Shown piece by piece: positions 8,478-18,236 of a stretch of DNA of 64,000 nt. Position numbers and translations under genes: made by a program. Position 1 is the first letter of the stretch. Every line of letters starts with the position of its first letter. The notes beneath the pieces were generated by a model, which saw nothing but the letters and a program-made list of their open reading frames with translations, did not search any database and was not told the origin of the DNA. The DNA is from Paramacrobiotus metropolitanus (taxonomy: Eukaryota; Tardigrada; Eutardigrada; Parachela; Macrobiotidae): NCBI RefSeq assembly GCF_019649055.1, contig NW_026570332.1:186001-250000 (forward strand), written 5' to 3'.

Positions 8478-8663
8478 ATGGCTAATTTGCAGTCTATGAT
8501 GTGCCTCGGGCGCAACGTTGAGAAAAAATGTGAAAAAGTTCTTTTGATTATTTTGTACGTGGTGTTTTTTATCGTCTTCGCTACGTTTGTCGTTACGGAC
8601 GGAATCGGAAAAATTCTGCAGACAGATTACTGGAATAAAACTTTACGAAATGATACATCGTGA
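8478..8663 (+). CDS. Small single-pass membrane protein
   Basis: A protein of 61 residues. It has a short polar lead with several Cys/Met, one strongly hydrophobic helix at about 22-42 (VLLIILYVVFFIVFATFVV) and a short polar tail with a possible N-glycosylation site (NDTS). It diverges from the IAP gene with only 67 bp between the ATGs, so the two could share a promoter. No family is recognised. Small membrane proteins are common in animal DNA viruses, but a function cannot be given. Confidence 0.5.
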   Translation: MANLQSMMCLGRNVEKKCEKVLLIILYVVFFIVFATFVVTDGIGKILQTDYWNKTLRNDTS

Positions 8664-8815
8664 CTTACCGGTGTGACGGCTAAACAAAAACAGGTAAGAG
8701 GACAATCCCGAATGGGCATGTTTATATGTGCACAGTAACTTATTGCAACTTTTGAACAAACAAAGCGCTAATGACACTTTCCTGAATCGTTTTGCTCATT
8801 TATATATTAGTTTGG

Positions 8816-8974
8816 TGTAATCAAAATCGATTACCTCCGAAGAGGCAATCAATATCGATTACCTCAACTCGTACGTAAGGTAATCCAAAACGATTACCCG
8901 TACTAGTTGCCATAGAGTCTAAGGTAATTAGAAAGGATTACACATCCCACCACAGGTAATCTGAAACGATTACC
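8816..8974. repeat. Palindrome array 2 (GGTAATC-N6-GATTACC)
   Basis: Five copies of the array-1 palindrome lie at 8816-8835, 8844-8863, 8879-8898, 8923-8942 and 8955-8974. The copy at 8879 is identical to the array-1 consensus; others differ at a few bases. The linker before 8879 contains ACTCGTAC, the reverse complement of the GTACGAGT linker core of array 1. Spacing is less regular than in array 1. The last site ends 8 bp before a TATA box and 90 bp before the ANP32-like ATG. Sharing of site, linker core, TATA box and ATG distance implies that both plus-strand genes answer to one factor. Confidence 0.9.
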
Positions 8975-8982
8975 CTGTTTAG

Positions 8983-8991
8983 TATATAAAG
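8983..8991 (+). promoter_or_regulatory. TATA box of the ANP32-like gene
   Basis: TATATAAAG, identical to the box at 219-227, lies 82 bp before the ATG at 9065 and directly after palindrome array 2. Confidence 0.75.
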
Positions 8992-9064
8992 GCAGCACTG
9001 GCACTGTCCTACTCGTAGTTTTCTTTTCTTGAAATCATTTACTTTTCTTAAGTCGATAAGAAAA

Positions 9065-9746
9065 ATGTCTGCAGCTTCCGTTGCCAACAAGGAGGTAGCT
9101 TACCGCAATTTGTTTAGTAAGTTGAGTCCCCAAACTCCGCAAATGGTGTTCGACGGGAAACAGGTCCCACCATCAGTTCTTCCCGGGTTTGCCAAGTTCC
9201 AAGGAATGGAAAAGCTCAGCCTCATCGATTGTAACCTTTGGTCCTTAGAGGGGATGCCACGCCTGCCTAATCTTCGTGTACTCATGTTGGGCGACAACCA
9301 CCTAGAGGACCTGAGCCTCATACCCGCGTGCTTCCCCAACTTGGAGAAGTTATCCATCGTCGGGAACAAGCTCGGGCATCGCGATGAACTGGAACCGTTG
9401 ACGCGTCTTCCAAAGCTGCGCGCACTCGATGTCGAAGGCAACGAGCTGTGCGAAATCCGCGGTCACGATCGCTGGATGGTGGATACCTTCCCTCGGGTCA
9501 AACGGTTCATCATCACGGCTTATGATGTCGACAGCGATGAAGAAGATAACGACGACATTTCCTGGTTTCTCAGCGGTAAGTCAATAGCTCCACCTTTGTA
9601 CAAACGTATTAATTAATACCATCATTGTAGACGAAGCTATGGATGCGGATAACGAGAATGAAGAGGATACCGATACCGAAGATGATGAAGGTTTTGTCTT
9701 TGATGGACCAGGAAAATCAGTGCCAGAGGTCATCACGATCGATTAG
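9065..9746 (+). CDS. ANP32-like acidic leucine-rich-repeat protein (two exons)
   Basis: Exons 9065-9575 and 9631-9746, joined across a 55-bp intron with clean GTAAGT and TTGTAG ends, give 208 residues. The intron matters: without it the frame runs into a stop and loses the acidic tail. Residues about 50-130 hold leucine-rich repeats (MEKLSLIDCNL, LRVLMLGDNHL, LEKLSIVGNKL, LRALDVEGNEL). An LRR cap-like segment ending in FPRVKRFI follows, then a tail rich in Asp/Glu. This is the ANP32 layout (LRR domain plus acidic tail). ANP32 proteins are nuclear histone chaperones, phosphatase inhibitors and polymerase cofactors. Sequence is divergent from cellular ANP32. The promoter shares array, TATA box and spacing with the viral gene at 296, so I read it as a viral gene of host origin rather than a neighbouring host gene. 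Confidence 0.8.
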
Positions 9747-11644
9747 TGTTTTGAAACTGTAAGCAGAGTTTTGGCATTTGGTTTTTCTCTCTGCAATGAT
9801 TTTTTATTTTTCTGGGTCCTCGCGGTGGACTTTCATAATATTAGTTCCTTGCTATTATTCTTTCTTTTTTATTATTTCGCTCTTGCCGGGACTTATGTCT
9901 GCGTTGGAAAGCAAAAATATCAAAATATTCGATTATTGTGCTGCGACGTGACAGCGTAGAGTAATATGATAGTTTCCTATTTTTGTAATACAAACATATA
10001 GATTACGATTGCTGGAGAATATAACAAACATTTTTTCCCTGGTTCTATTTCATTTTTTGTATTACGTTGCGATCGCAAAACCACAACAAACGGTCCTTGC
10101 AGTCAACAATGTATGTTGCCCAGTGACTGTACAGTACATCTTATATAGTACACAGTACATCTTACAGTACATACAGTACATCCCGTATACAGTATATTAT
10201 ACCCCCCCCCCGGGTCTTCATTTACCACCCGGTCCACAGCCAAAAAGTGGCTGCTATTCTCACATCTCCGCTGGTGACCTTTGACGCTTTCTTCAGCGTC
10301 ATACCTCCTATAGCTAGCCAATGGCTACTGTATCTCATCAGACATACTACTAGCTGGTGACTGGTGAGCATTGGAAGTACGCATTTTTTGGCAGAATTTG
10401 CCGGCTCGAAAGCAGTAACAAAGGATTTTCTAAAATTTCTGTTTTGTAAAATCTGTGACAACCAGCAGAAGGCGAAGCAGCCTGGCAGAAAACGTTTTAA
10501 AAATGTAATAAAAATCAGCAGCAAAACATTATCTACAGAACGATATGAATTACGAAGCCGATTTAAACCGCGCGATTTGCACGGGGTCTGTCATTCGATA
10601 CACATCTTACATATCAAAGTCAGCAGCAGAGCCAGCAAAAGTTTGATTTGAGAAGAGTAGGCAACGGTGGCTCCAGATGTCACGGATCATTAGAGTAGGT
10701 TTTTCCTTTGCGTCATAAATTTTCAGAAAATCTGATTGTTCTCCAACGTGTGGAATAAGAACCGAAGACAAAGCCGCAGGCGACGCCGAGCTGCGGCGCG
10801 AGCGGGGCATCAAGTGAAACATTAATCGTGGCAATTTTTTTGCACGGGATTGCATTCCGCTTTCCCACCATTTCCCATACTGATATTTTCGGATTTAAAG
10901 GGCATGGGTGGAAAAATTATTTTTACGGGTGGGATATGCAGAAACCAGAAACGTCAAATGAGCAACATGTGCTCCATAGTTCTGAGTCATAGTGCTGTTT
11001 CCGGCATCCGACCTTGGGAATTTACGATTGCTCCAAGTTTGTGACGTGGCCATGAAAAATTATTCGCACATACAATACAACGCATGATACGAAAAGTTAA
11101 CCGTGATATTTTTCATCAAAAAATAAATAATAATAATCATGATATCCTTATGATTTTAAATCGTTCCTATTCCGTAGCCGGTAGCCTATATATTGCGCGC
11201 AATTTGCGCGGGTCTACTAGTCATAATAAACCGTATACGTACTCACCAAAACAAAAGCACACGATTAAAATCAAAAGATGCGACATTTCCATTAATTTAG
11301 AGCAAGCCATCTTTAGCTGCTGACATCAAAATTCTTTTTATAAAAAGATGAGAATAAAGCTCATAAGGAAGCAGAAAAAGATCAAGTAGGATAAAAATTA
11401 CTGTGCAAAAAGATCTCAGAACCTGATTCAAAAAAAAAGTAAACGGAAAAACCGTGGTACTACTCACGCAGCACACTTGACTTTGTGCAAATTATCTTTT
11501 ATCGGAACAACACTTAAACCATAATTTAATCACAAATTTAGTAAGCTTATAAATACTTATAAAAACTGAAAATTGATTTTCAAATTTCGAAAAACTTTAA
11601 CCTGTTTAATTTTACACAAACCTCAACTTTATCGTTCTTCATTT
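9747..11644. other. Non-coding stretch, AT-rich
   Basis: No convincing exon. The first 250 bp are T-rich. A run of short TACAGTACAT-like repeats followed by ten C lies at 10126-10211. The right end of the viral element should be somewhere here, but no inverted terminal repeat or target duplication could be recognised because the left end is outside the window. Confidence 0.5.
10126..10211. repeat. Degenerate ACAGTACAT tandem repeat and poly-C
   Basis: About seven imperfect copies of a (A)CAGTACAT unit end in TATATTATA and a run of ten C. This is a simple-sequence repeat; no function is apparent. Confidence 0.7.
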
Positions 11645-12128
11645 TCAGCACGCCCACAAAAAAGTCTTTCCTTCAATATCAATCTCGTCCGAATCCACTG
11701 CAAGCGTAACGTCCTTGCGCGCAGCAACTTGCACAAGACAACATCATCGTGTAAAACTTTAACTGTATCGAGTACTATTTGACCGCAAGCTGGCTGCACA
11801 CCGAAATGCAGCGATTACGAGCAAGATGAAAATCCTTAACTTTTCACAAACCTTTTTAATCTTTTCCACCATTTCAGCGGTGAATTTATCCCAGCCTGAC
11901 TGCAAGCTGCACACGAAATAAACCGTTTTATATTAGAGACTTTCAGATAATCACATAATTAAATGATTATTAATTTTGGATCAGTGCACTTACGATTAAC
12001 TTTCCAGGAAAGCAAACTTCAATAGGAACCTCGTCATACACTTCGGCCAACTGGTTCTCTGGAACAGTCGCAGCTCTCGACGCAAACACATCTGCAGGCT
12101 GCAAAGTGATATCCACTCGTAGAGACAT
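11645..12128 (-). CDS. Candidate small three-exon gene, unknown
   Basis: Three exons can be joined in phase: 12128-11994 (ATG, 45 codons, donor GTAAGT), 11899-11852 (16 codons) and 11713-11645 (22 codons plus stop), giving 83 residues. The sequence looks protein-like: ADVFASRAAT, then EVYDEVPIEVCFPGKLI, SGWDKFTAEMVEKIKK and AVDSDEIDIEGK. Just before the stop there is a run of six A on the plus strand (11658-11663). One more base would open another frame of about 15 codons (VGVLKMKNDK) to a donor-like GTTTGT, so the real gene may be longer and this copy may be broken there. No family is recognised. Confidence 0.35.
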
Positions 12129-12298
12129 ACTGTGACATCAACGGAAACCCAAAAAATGGGAAGAACGGGAAGAATCCAGTTTTAAAAGCTAGACGCATAT
12201 TCGCAAATCGCAAGTAAGTACTGTAAAGTGTAAAGTGTAAACAGTAAAACTAGCTGCTAGCACAGCTGAATGACAGACACAGATGACTCAGCAGAACC

Positions 12299-12303
12299 AC
12301 AAA
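12299..12303 (+). repeat. Target-site duplication, left (ACAAA)
   Basis: ACAAA directly abuts the left inverted repeat and recurs directly after the right one at 15345-15349. Confidence 0.75.
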
Positions 12304-12377
12304 GGACGCGTGCCTGTGCTCTGATCCAATCCTGCTGGAGGGTTGGGATCTGAGTTATTCACTTAATTCGGTTCATT
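12304..12377 (+). repeat. Left terminal inverted repeat
   Basis: 72 of 74 bases match the reverse complement of 15271-15344. The two differences are at the tenth base (C/T) and in the CACTTAATT segment (T/C). Confidence 0.88.
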
Positions 12378-12949
12378 TTACGCACTTTGCGTCTCGCGCT
12401 CAGTAGCAGTGTTTACAGCTGTACACGTCTCGACATCCATTGGAATTTGTGGTTTCTTGGTGTGTGTTGCATTCGGTTTTCGCAATCAGGTAATCAATGT
12501 TTTAAAAAAGTCATCCAAGTTATCACAATGTTCTTTTTTTGATAAAATTTATGTTTACATCCACTGATATCCGAAAGGTTCCAATTTACCACGGGAAAAC
12601 TAAAATATAATATGAAATACTGGCACCTGCAGCAATATCGTAAAACAAGTTCCTTATGAAAATTCAGCGACATGGAAACAGTAGCTTGTGGATCTTGAGC
12701 CACAAGGTTTCGTAGTTTTGTATTTCTTTGCTGAAAACTACATAAGGAATATTGTTGGACATATTGCTGGAAAGGCTCATTATGATGCTCCCCAGTCCTA
12801 CAACAGCGGTAGTGAAATCAAGATGATAAAGCACACCTCATTCCATTTGTAATATGCTTCGGCTTGCCAGGACACGTTTGCAAATAGCTAAAATTTTAAG
12901 CATAAAACACTGTTAAAAAACATATTTTTTGTCAGCAGAAACTTTTGAC

Positions 12950-14730
12950 AGAACTAAGATGAACACTCGGGTTAAGACTACGCTTAAAACTAAGATCAGT
13001 AATTCTGATAATACTCTGATAAAACTAATATTTATACTCAGGTTTTCAAACCTCAGATAGCTTAGTGTTTGCGAACTCTGGTTATTTCTCCCAAAAACTC
13101 AAAAATTCCTCCGTCCACAAAATGTTTTAAACCTAATTGAATTTATTATTATGTTCACCAGTGAAGTTTATTCAGCCAGAAATACACTATAACAGAAGTT
13201 AGGCACTATAACAGAACTTCAAATTTAAAAATTCAAAGAAAATTTAATGGTATTATACATTTTATTTTGTAATATCTGTTTTTTGGCAAACCAAAGGAAT
13301 ACTAGAAACTGAAAATGACGAAATGACGTAATTGCAAAAAAATATACGACATTACTAATGACGAGGATTTAAAGCCTGAGTTTTGAATTGTTTGCACATT
13401 TAATTTTGCGCCGTCATTTTTCACAACAATTTTTCATCCTGCACGTTTGCTAAATCTGTTGTCTTGAAACACTAAATATGCGTTGACCAAACAGTTATAT
13501 TTCAATTGAGAAAGATTATTAGAGAAAAAAAGCAGAAAATAAAAGTTATCTTAGCATACCATTTTCTGGTTAAATATTTCGAAAAAAATGTATATTTTTT
13601 GTTTTTAGCTGATGTTGGAAATAAAAGAGGCTAGCGCTACGCTACTATATACTTCCACTGCCGAGTAGCAGAGCGTTTCAAATGTAATGGAAATTGTTGC
13701 AAAATTGTTTTAGAACGCATTATAGGTATTATATGCAATTATTCCGTTGGTCTGAAACTTTTGCCAACACTACTATGAGCACTCGGGTTAAGACCATGCT
13801 TTGAACTAGTATCACCACTCAAGTTTATACGTTGATCAAAACTAGCATTAGTACTCGGGTTAACACTCTCGTTAAAGCTAACACGAACATCTTTATTTGT
13901 ACACCAAATATCATTCAATAATTCAGGAATCGTAACTGTTTCGCTACACATAATTATTTTTTGCAAAATGCTTATGAAAAACAATTTTTCGCGGACGCTT
14001 TGGCATGAGAAAAATTTGGTACAAAAACATTTTGCTGAATCGCTACACAGACATTCGGCATGCTACTGTCTTTTTTGTTTACGCTCTAATCTATAATCTC
14101 ATTAGAATGTTTTCCTAAGTTTTTTTATATTTTACTTGTTTTTGTTAGCTTTTCTTGTGTTTTCTGAATATATTTTCGTGGTGTTCATAAGATTATTAGC
14201 TTTTTTGGCTGGCTTTAGTTTTTTTTTAATCCAGTATGTTTTTTAACTTTTCAAGCTTTGTTAAAATTGTTTTTTAAGCCAAATTGTGCTATGCTAAAAT
14301 TGGTATATGCGGAAGAGTTTTATGCCCTTATGTTCTTATTCCGAAATGTACGTATATCATGCGCCTTCCCTGCGTAGATGTTACTAAAAGCATTTTCAAC
14401 GAAAAGGTTGATTTCAGTATTCTTAATGAAAAAAAAACGAAGATAAAAAGAAATGAAGACATTTTCAATGCGAAAGTTTATTTGAGTTATAGTTCCGAAG
14501 AAGATTTGCAGAAAAGATCGAGAGTCAGTTTGTCGAAAGGGGTTAAGCTAAAGCCGAACAAAACAGTTGATTCGTCTGTTGACCGTATTTTTAACCAGAG
14601 TCTTAACCAGAGTGCTGTTTTTAGTTTATAACCGAGTATAAACCTTAGTAATCTTGTTAGTCCAGATCAAAGTCTTAACCCGAGTGCACACATTAGTATC
14701 GTCAAAAGTTTTACTTGACTGGAGGTTGTA
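12950..14730. repeat. Internal degenerate repeats of the transposon
   Basis: The sequence CACTCGGGTTAAGAC and variants recur at about 12965, 13790 and 13850 on the plus strand and inverted at about 14683. Each lies within blocks of about 130 bp (12950-13080, 13740-13890, 14590-14725) made of short degenerate units with CTCGGGTTA or AACCCGAGT cores. The blocks are partly inverted copies, so the single strand could fold back. The translated blocks give runs like SLNPSAxxS, which I read as a by-product of the repeat rather than a protein. Confidence 0.6.
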
Positions 14731-15270
14731 AGTTAGATTTGGGTTTTCAAGCTCATTTTGGAATTTCTGACTTTTATTTTGTGCGGGCGCGATTTGCAAT
14801 GTCCGTTTAATTGGTTTGGAAAAGAACCGTCAGGGATAAATTTTGATTGCGTAGCATAACTTTTATAAATACTGTGCGTTAATGTATAAATATAATGGTT
14901 GCCTTGTATAAATTGTTTACTCGTGAAATATTATAGCACAGTAATGGTAAAATAAACATTCAATAAACATTTATATGAAGTAGTGCAACAGTGTATGCAA
15001 ATTTGTGGATCAGTGTATAAGTTTCGCTGTACACATGAAGGTTCCTCACACTTAAATAAGAACTAATCTGAAAATGCGCATTTACAATTATAATTCAAAA
15101 ATTTGATTAAGCAGTCGGCGATGATATTATTTGTTGAGATCCGAAATAAAAAACTTTGATTTTACCTTGTTGCATCACTAACATAGACGCGGCACAGCTA
15201 CAATTTCCAATGGATTTCATGCGAGAGTGGAATTGTAATTGCTGTACTGAGCACGAGACGTTGTGCACAG

Positions 15271-15344
15271 AATGAACCGAATTAGGTGAATAACTCAGAT
15301 CCCAACCCTCCAGCAGGATTGGATCAGAGCACAGACACGCGTCC
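15271..15344 (-). repeat. Right terminal inverted repeat
   Basis: This is the inverted partner of 12304-12377; it ends CACGCGTCC and is followed at once by ACAAA. Confidence 0.88.
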
Positions 15345-15349
15345 ACAAA
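15345..15349 (+). repeat. Target-site duplication, right (ACAAA)
   Basis: This matches 12299-12303 on the other side of the element. Confidence 0.75.
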
Positions 15350-15923
15350 GGTCGTAATCGCTTTTCCGGTGCACAAGGCGCCAGTTACGTTACTAAGTCA
15401 CCACATTCAAATCACCACTATTACATCAGGAGTTTAAACTCACCGCTCTTAGCTCCCCGCTCTGAACTCACGCATATAAATTACCAATTAACTCAAAATC
15501 ACCGCGTTCAAACCATCACTTTCACATCACCATTTTCTAATCAACACTAATCTATCAGCAGTTATTATTCACTAATTATAGATCACCATTCATAACTCAC
15601 CACTTCACGTAATTTTAATTTTGCGCGTTTTGTACGCCATACATCACCACCGACTGCAGTACGAGTACTTGTATTTGTACACAGTGCTACCAGAAAATAA
15701 ATTTGTAGACTTTTACTTTCTATGGCGCTACACTCTGCAGCTTTCGCTTTTGCAACTTCATAATTATTATCTTTCGAGTGAGTTTCGCAATTTTGGCTCT
15801 ACCGAAGCTCTACAAAGCTGCGGTTGTTTGTGGACTAAGACTAAGTAGTCAATGTTCTAGAGATTCACGATAGGAGATCATTACTCAGTAATTTATGAAT
15901 TTTGATTTTGTCGTGATCCGAGG
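15350..15923. other. Intergenic, nothing recognised
   Basis: AT-rich with many short TCACCA-type words (AAATCACCAC, AACTCACC and similar at about 15400-15610), which may be a decayed simple repeat. It probably holds the METTL2/8 promoter. Confidence 0.5.
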
Positions 15924-17890
15924 ATGGATGCATCGGAAGCCAGCAGCTTGAAGCGTATTGAACGAGTACGAAATCGTACACTGGAAGACCCGAGCAAAGT
16001 CTTTGAGAAAAACGCATGGTACTGTAGTTTTGCGTTAGTTATATGTTACTCGTATTCGGTGTAACAGTAACTGTATGTTGCAACCAGCAACTGCAACGAA
16101 GCTCGTTCCAACGTATTCCTGTTGTGGCTGCTTTTACCTCGGCAGTTTCCAGTTCGGATAAATATTGACTGGAGATATAATATTTAGGGATGATGTGTGC
16201 TGGGATGAAGAACAGCTCAAGAACGCTGAAGTGCGAGTCTTGGCGAATTCCGCGGAACCTTTACCTGAGTCAGAGTCTTGTAAGTAATAAGTTGCATTTT
16301 TGTTATGGTGCTATTGTTCGATAAATTTCCTAGTAAGCCGAATGACTTTATCTACATTTTATGCGATGTTTAAAAAATAAGGGATTAATAATAATTCAGC
16401 AAAATTCCTTCTGAATGCGGATCAGTATTGGGACAAGTTCTATCAAAAGCACTGCGACCAGTTTTTCAAAGACAGGTATGCACATTTGGAATGTTCTGTG
16501 AACCAGTGTTGCGACTTGCTCGAACTTGTGCGTATAGAAGTTATATATCGGTTTTCCATGCAGGAAGTGGCTGGAGTCTGAGTTTCCAGAAGTCTGCGAA
16601 GCTGATGAGCGTATTTCTGCTTTGGACGAGGGGGCCGAACCGAAGCGACTTACCGTCTTCGAGGTCAGCATCACTTCTTTCTACTTAAAATTACACTGAA
16701 GCCCACTACTGTGCTTACCCCAGTACCATTAGTTCGTAACGCTGTATTCAGTATTCAAAAAAAGTTTCGTTCTTAATGGCCACAATACTAACGAATGTCG
16801 ATAATGCAGCTGATGGTGATTTCTTTTAGACCGGATGTGGCGTCGGAAATACCGTTTTTCCTTTAATCTCTTCCACCAAGTAATTATATTGTTATAAAAA
16901 TCTTGTTTCGGACAGACTTCAGTATCATTCTGAGTGTCTTACTATTGATAGAATACAGTAATTGATTTTATATATTATTGTAGAAATGCCTTTGTGTATT
17001 GCTGTGATTTCTCTCCGGAAGCCATACGTCTATTGAAGGTACTATCTGAGTTTCTGGAAAAAAAATTTCAAATCAACGGCTTATTTAGGCTAGTTTGTTA
17101 GAGTCGACCACAGTATTCCACAGAACGCTGTCACGCATTTGTGGGCGATCTGACTGATGACGATCCCTCGCATTGGCCGCTTGAAAATGAAAGCGTGGAT
17201 TTCATCATTATGTTGTTCACCTTATCCGCAATCCGTCCCGAGAAGTGGGTTTTTCAGACTTGTTTAACTGAAGCATTCCTAATAATTATTTATTGCTGGT
17301 TGTTTGACAGGATGCCGGCGGTAATTAGACTTTTGGTGTCGTTTCTGAAACCGGGAGGTTATATTCTTTTCCGTGATTATGGGAAGTATGACCTCGCTCA
17401 GCTGAGATTCAAAAATAGTAAGCTGCTGTTTCTATAATTTTGGCGATTATGGACGGAGTGTACAATAGCTTGGTTTCTACTTCCAGCTCAGTGCGCTGGA
17501 GAAAATCTGTATATCAGACAAGATGGTACTTTGGCATATTTCTTTACGCAAGGTTAGTGTCAGTAATAATTGGTGAATATGAAATGGAAATACAAAAATT
17601 GAATTAGCGCGCGTATTTGTGTTATCCATATACGTGTATACATGTATTGTGAGCTTGTATCGATCGTCTCATTCTCGAATTATTTTAATGGTCGTTCTGT
17701 TATGTGGCTGGCATAATTGTTAAGCACTCCTAACCAGATCGTTTCTTTTATAGAGCAACTCAGGAATTTGTTTATTGCTGAAGGAATGGTAGAAGAGCAA
17801 AATGCTGTTGATCGCCGTTTATTAGTCAATCGAAAAAGGAATATCTTGATGCACCGGGTATGGATCCAATGTAAATTCAGGAAACCGTAG
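15924..17890 (+). CDS. METTL2: tRNA m3C methyltransferase, METTL2/METTL8 family
   Basis: Ten exons join in phase to 306 residues: 15924-16018, 16188-16279, 16400-16475, 16564-16663, 16830-16879, 16984-17038, 17102-17244, 17311-17417, 17487-17552 and 17754-17890. Family marks: [14 protein letters not shown] near the N-terminus, [12 protein letters not shown] motif I ([11 protein letters not shown]), [31 protein letters not shown] and a C-terminal VWIQCKF. METTL2/8 proteins add 3-methyl to C32 in the anticodon loop of Thr, Ser and Arg tRNAs. The NAWDDV lead and VDRRL...WIQCKF end fit METTL2/8 better than METTL6. At 306 residues it is shorter than vertebrate METTL2 (about 376), mainly in the linker before motif I. 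Cytosolic or mitochondrial use cannot be told. Confidence 0.9.
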
Positions 17891-18236
17891 CGTCACCGCC
17901 TTATTATATTTGGTTTTTAACTTTTGATGCTAAATTGTTGCAATCTAAAACAGCTTAATGTGTAGTGCCGCTTTCGTGGCTTCTTTACGATCTATTTTGG
18001 GGTAAAAGCGTATGCCTGAATGTGGTTACTTGAAAACTAGAACAGCTGATTATAAGAGCGACCATTTCTAGAGTCTGCGGAAGTGACTTGTGAATGAATG
18101 AATGCGAAGACTGGCAATGTTAAAACTCGCTAAACAATAAAAGTCGAAAAAACAATGGTATGTCTACGCAGACTAACGCATTTACAAGTACCCGTAATCT
18201 AAGACGTAACGAAAACTAAACCATTCAAGCTTTATT
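17891..18236. other. Short convergent intergenic region
   Basis: This is the 3' space between METTL2/8 (+) and BRIX1 (-). It contains AATAAAA near 18136. No gene is seen. Confidence 0.6.

Larger units (their letters stand above)
12304..15344. mobile_element. Non-autonomous DNA transposon, 74-bp inverted repeats
   Basis: The ends 12304-12377 and 15271-15344 are inverted copies of each other with 72 of 74 bases matching. They start GGACGCGTG and contain a shared CTCTGATCCAATCCTGCTGG block. Weaker similarity runs on inward to about 12450 and 15205 (CCATTGGAA shared). The 3041-bp element is flanked by a perfect 5-bp direct repeat, ACAAA. No transposase is present: open frames inside are short and repetitive. 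Near-identical ends mean recent activity mobilised by another copy's transposase. The superfamily is unclear; a 5-bp duplication does not fit hAT (8), Tc1 (TA) or piggyBac (TTAA). Confidence 0.85.

Noticed and set aside
10607-10855. Minus-strand open frame of 82 codons
   Set aside because: No good start, no splice context and no similarity; composition looks like chance.
13739-14631. Open frames with SLNPS-like runs as a repeat protein
   Set aside because: The frames lie in degenerate DNA repeats on both strands inside a non-autonomous transposon, with stops and no conserved domain.
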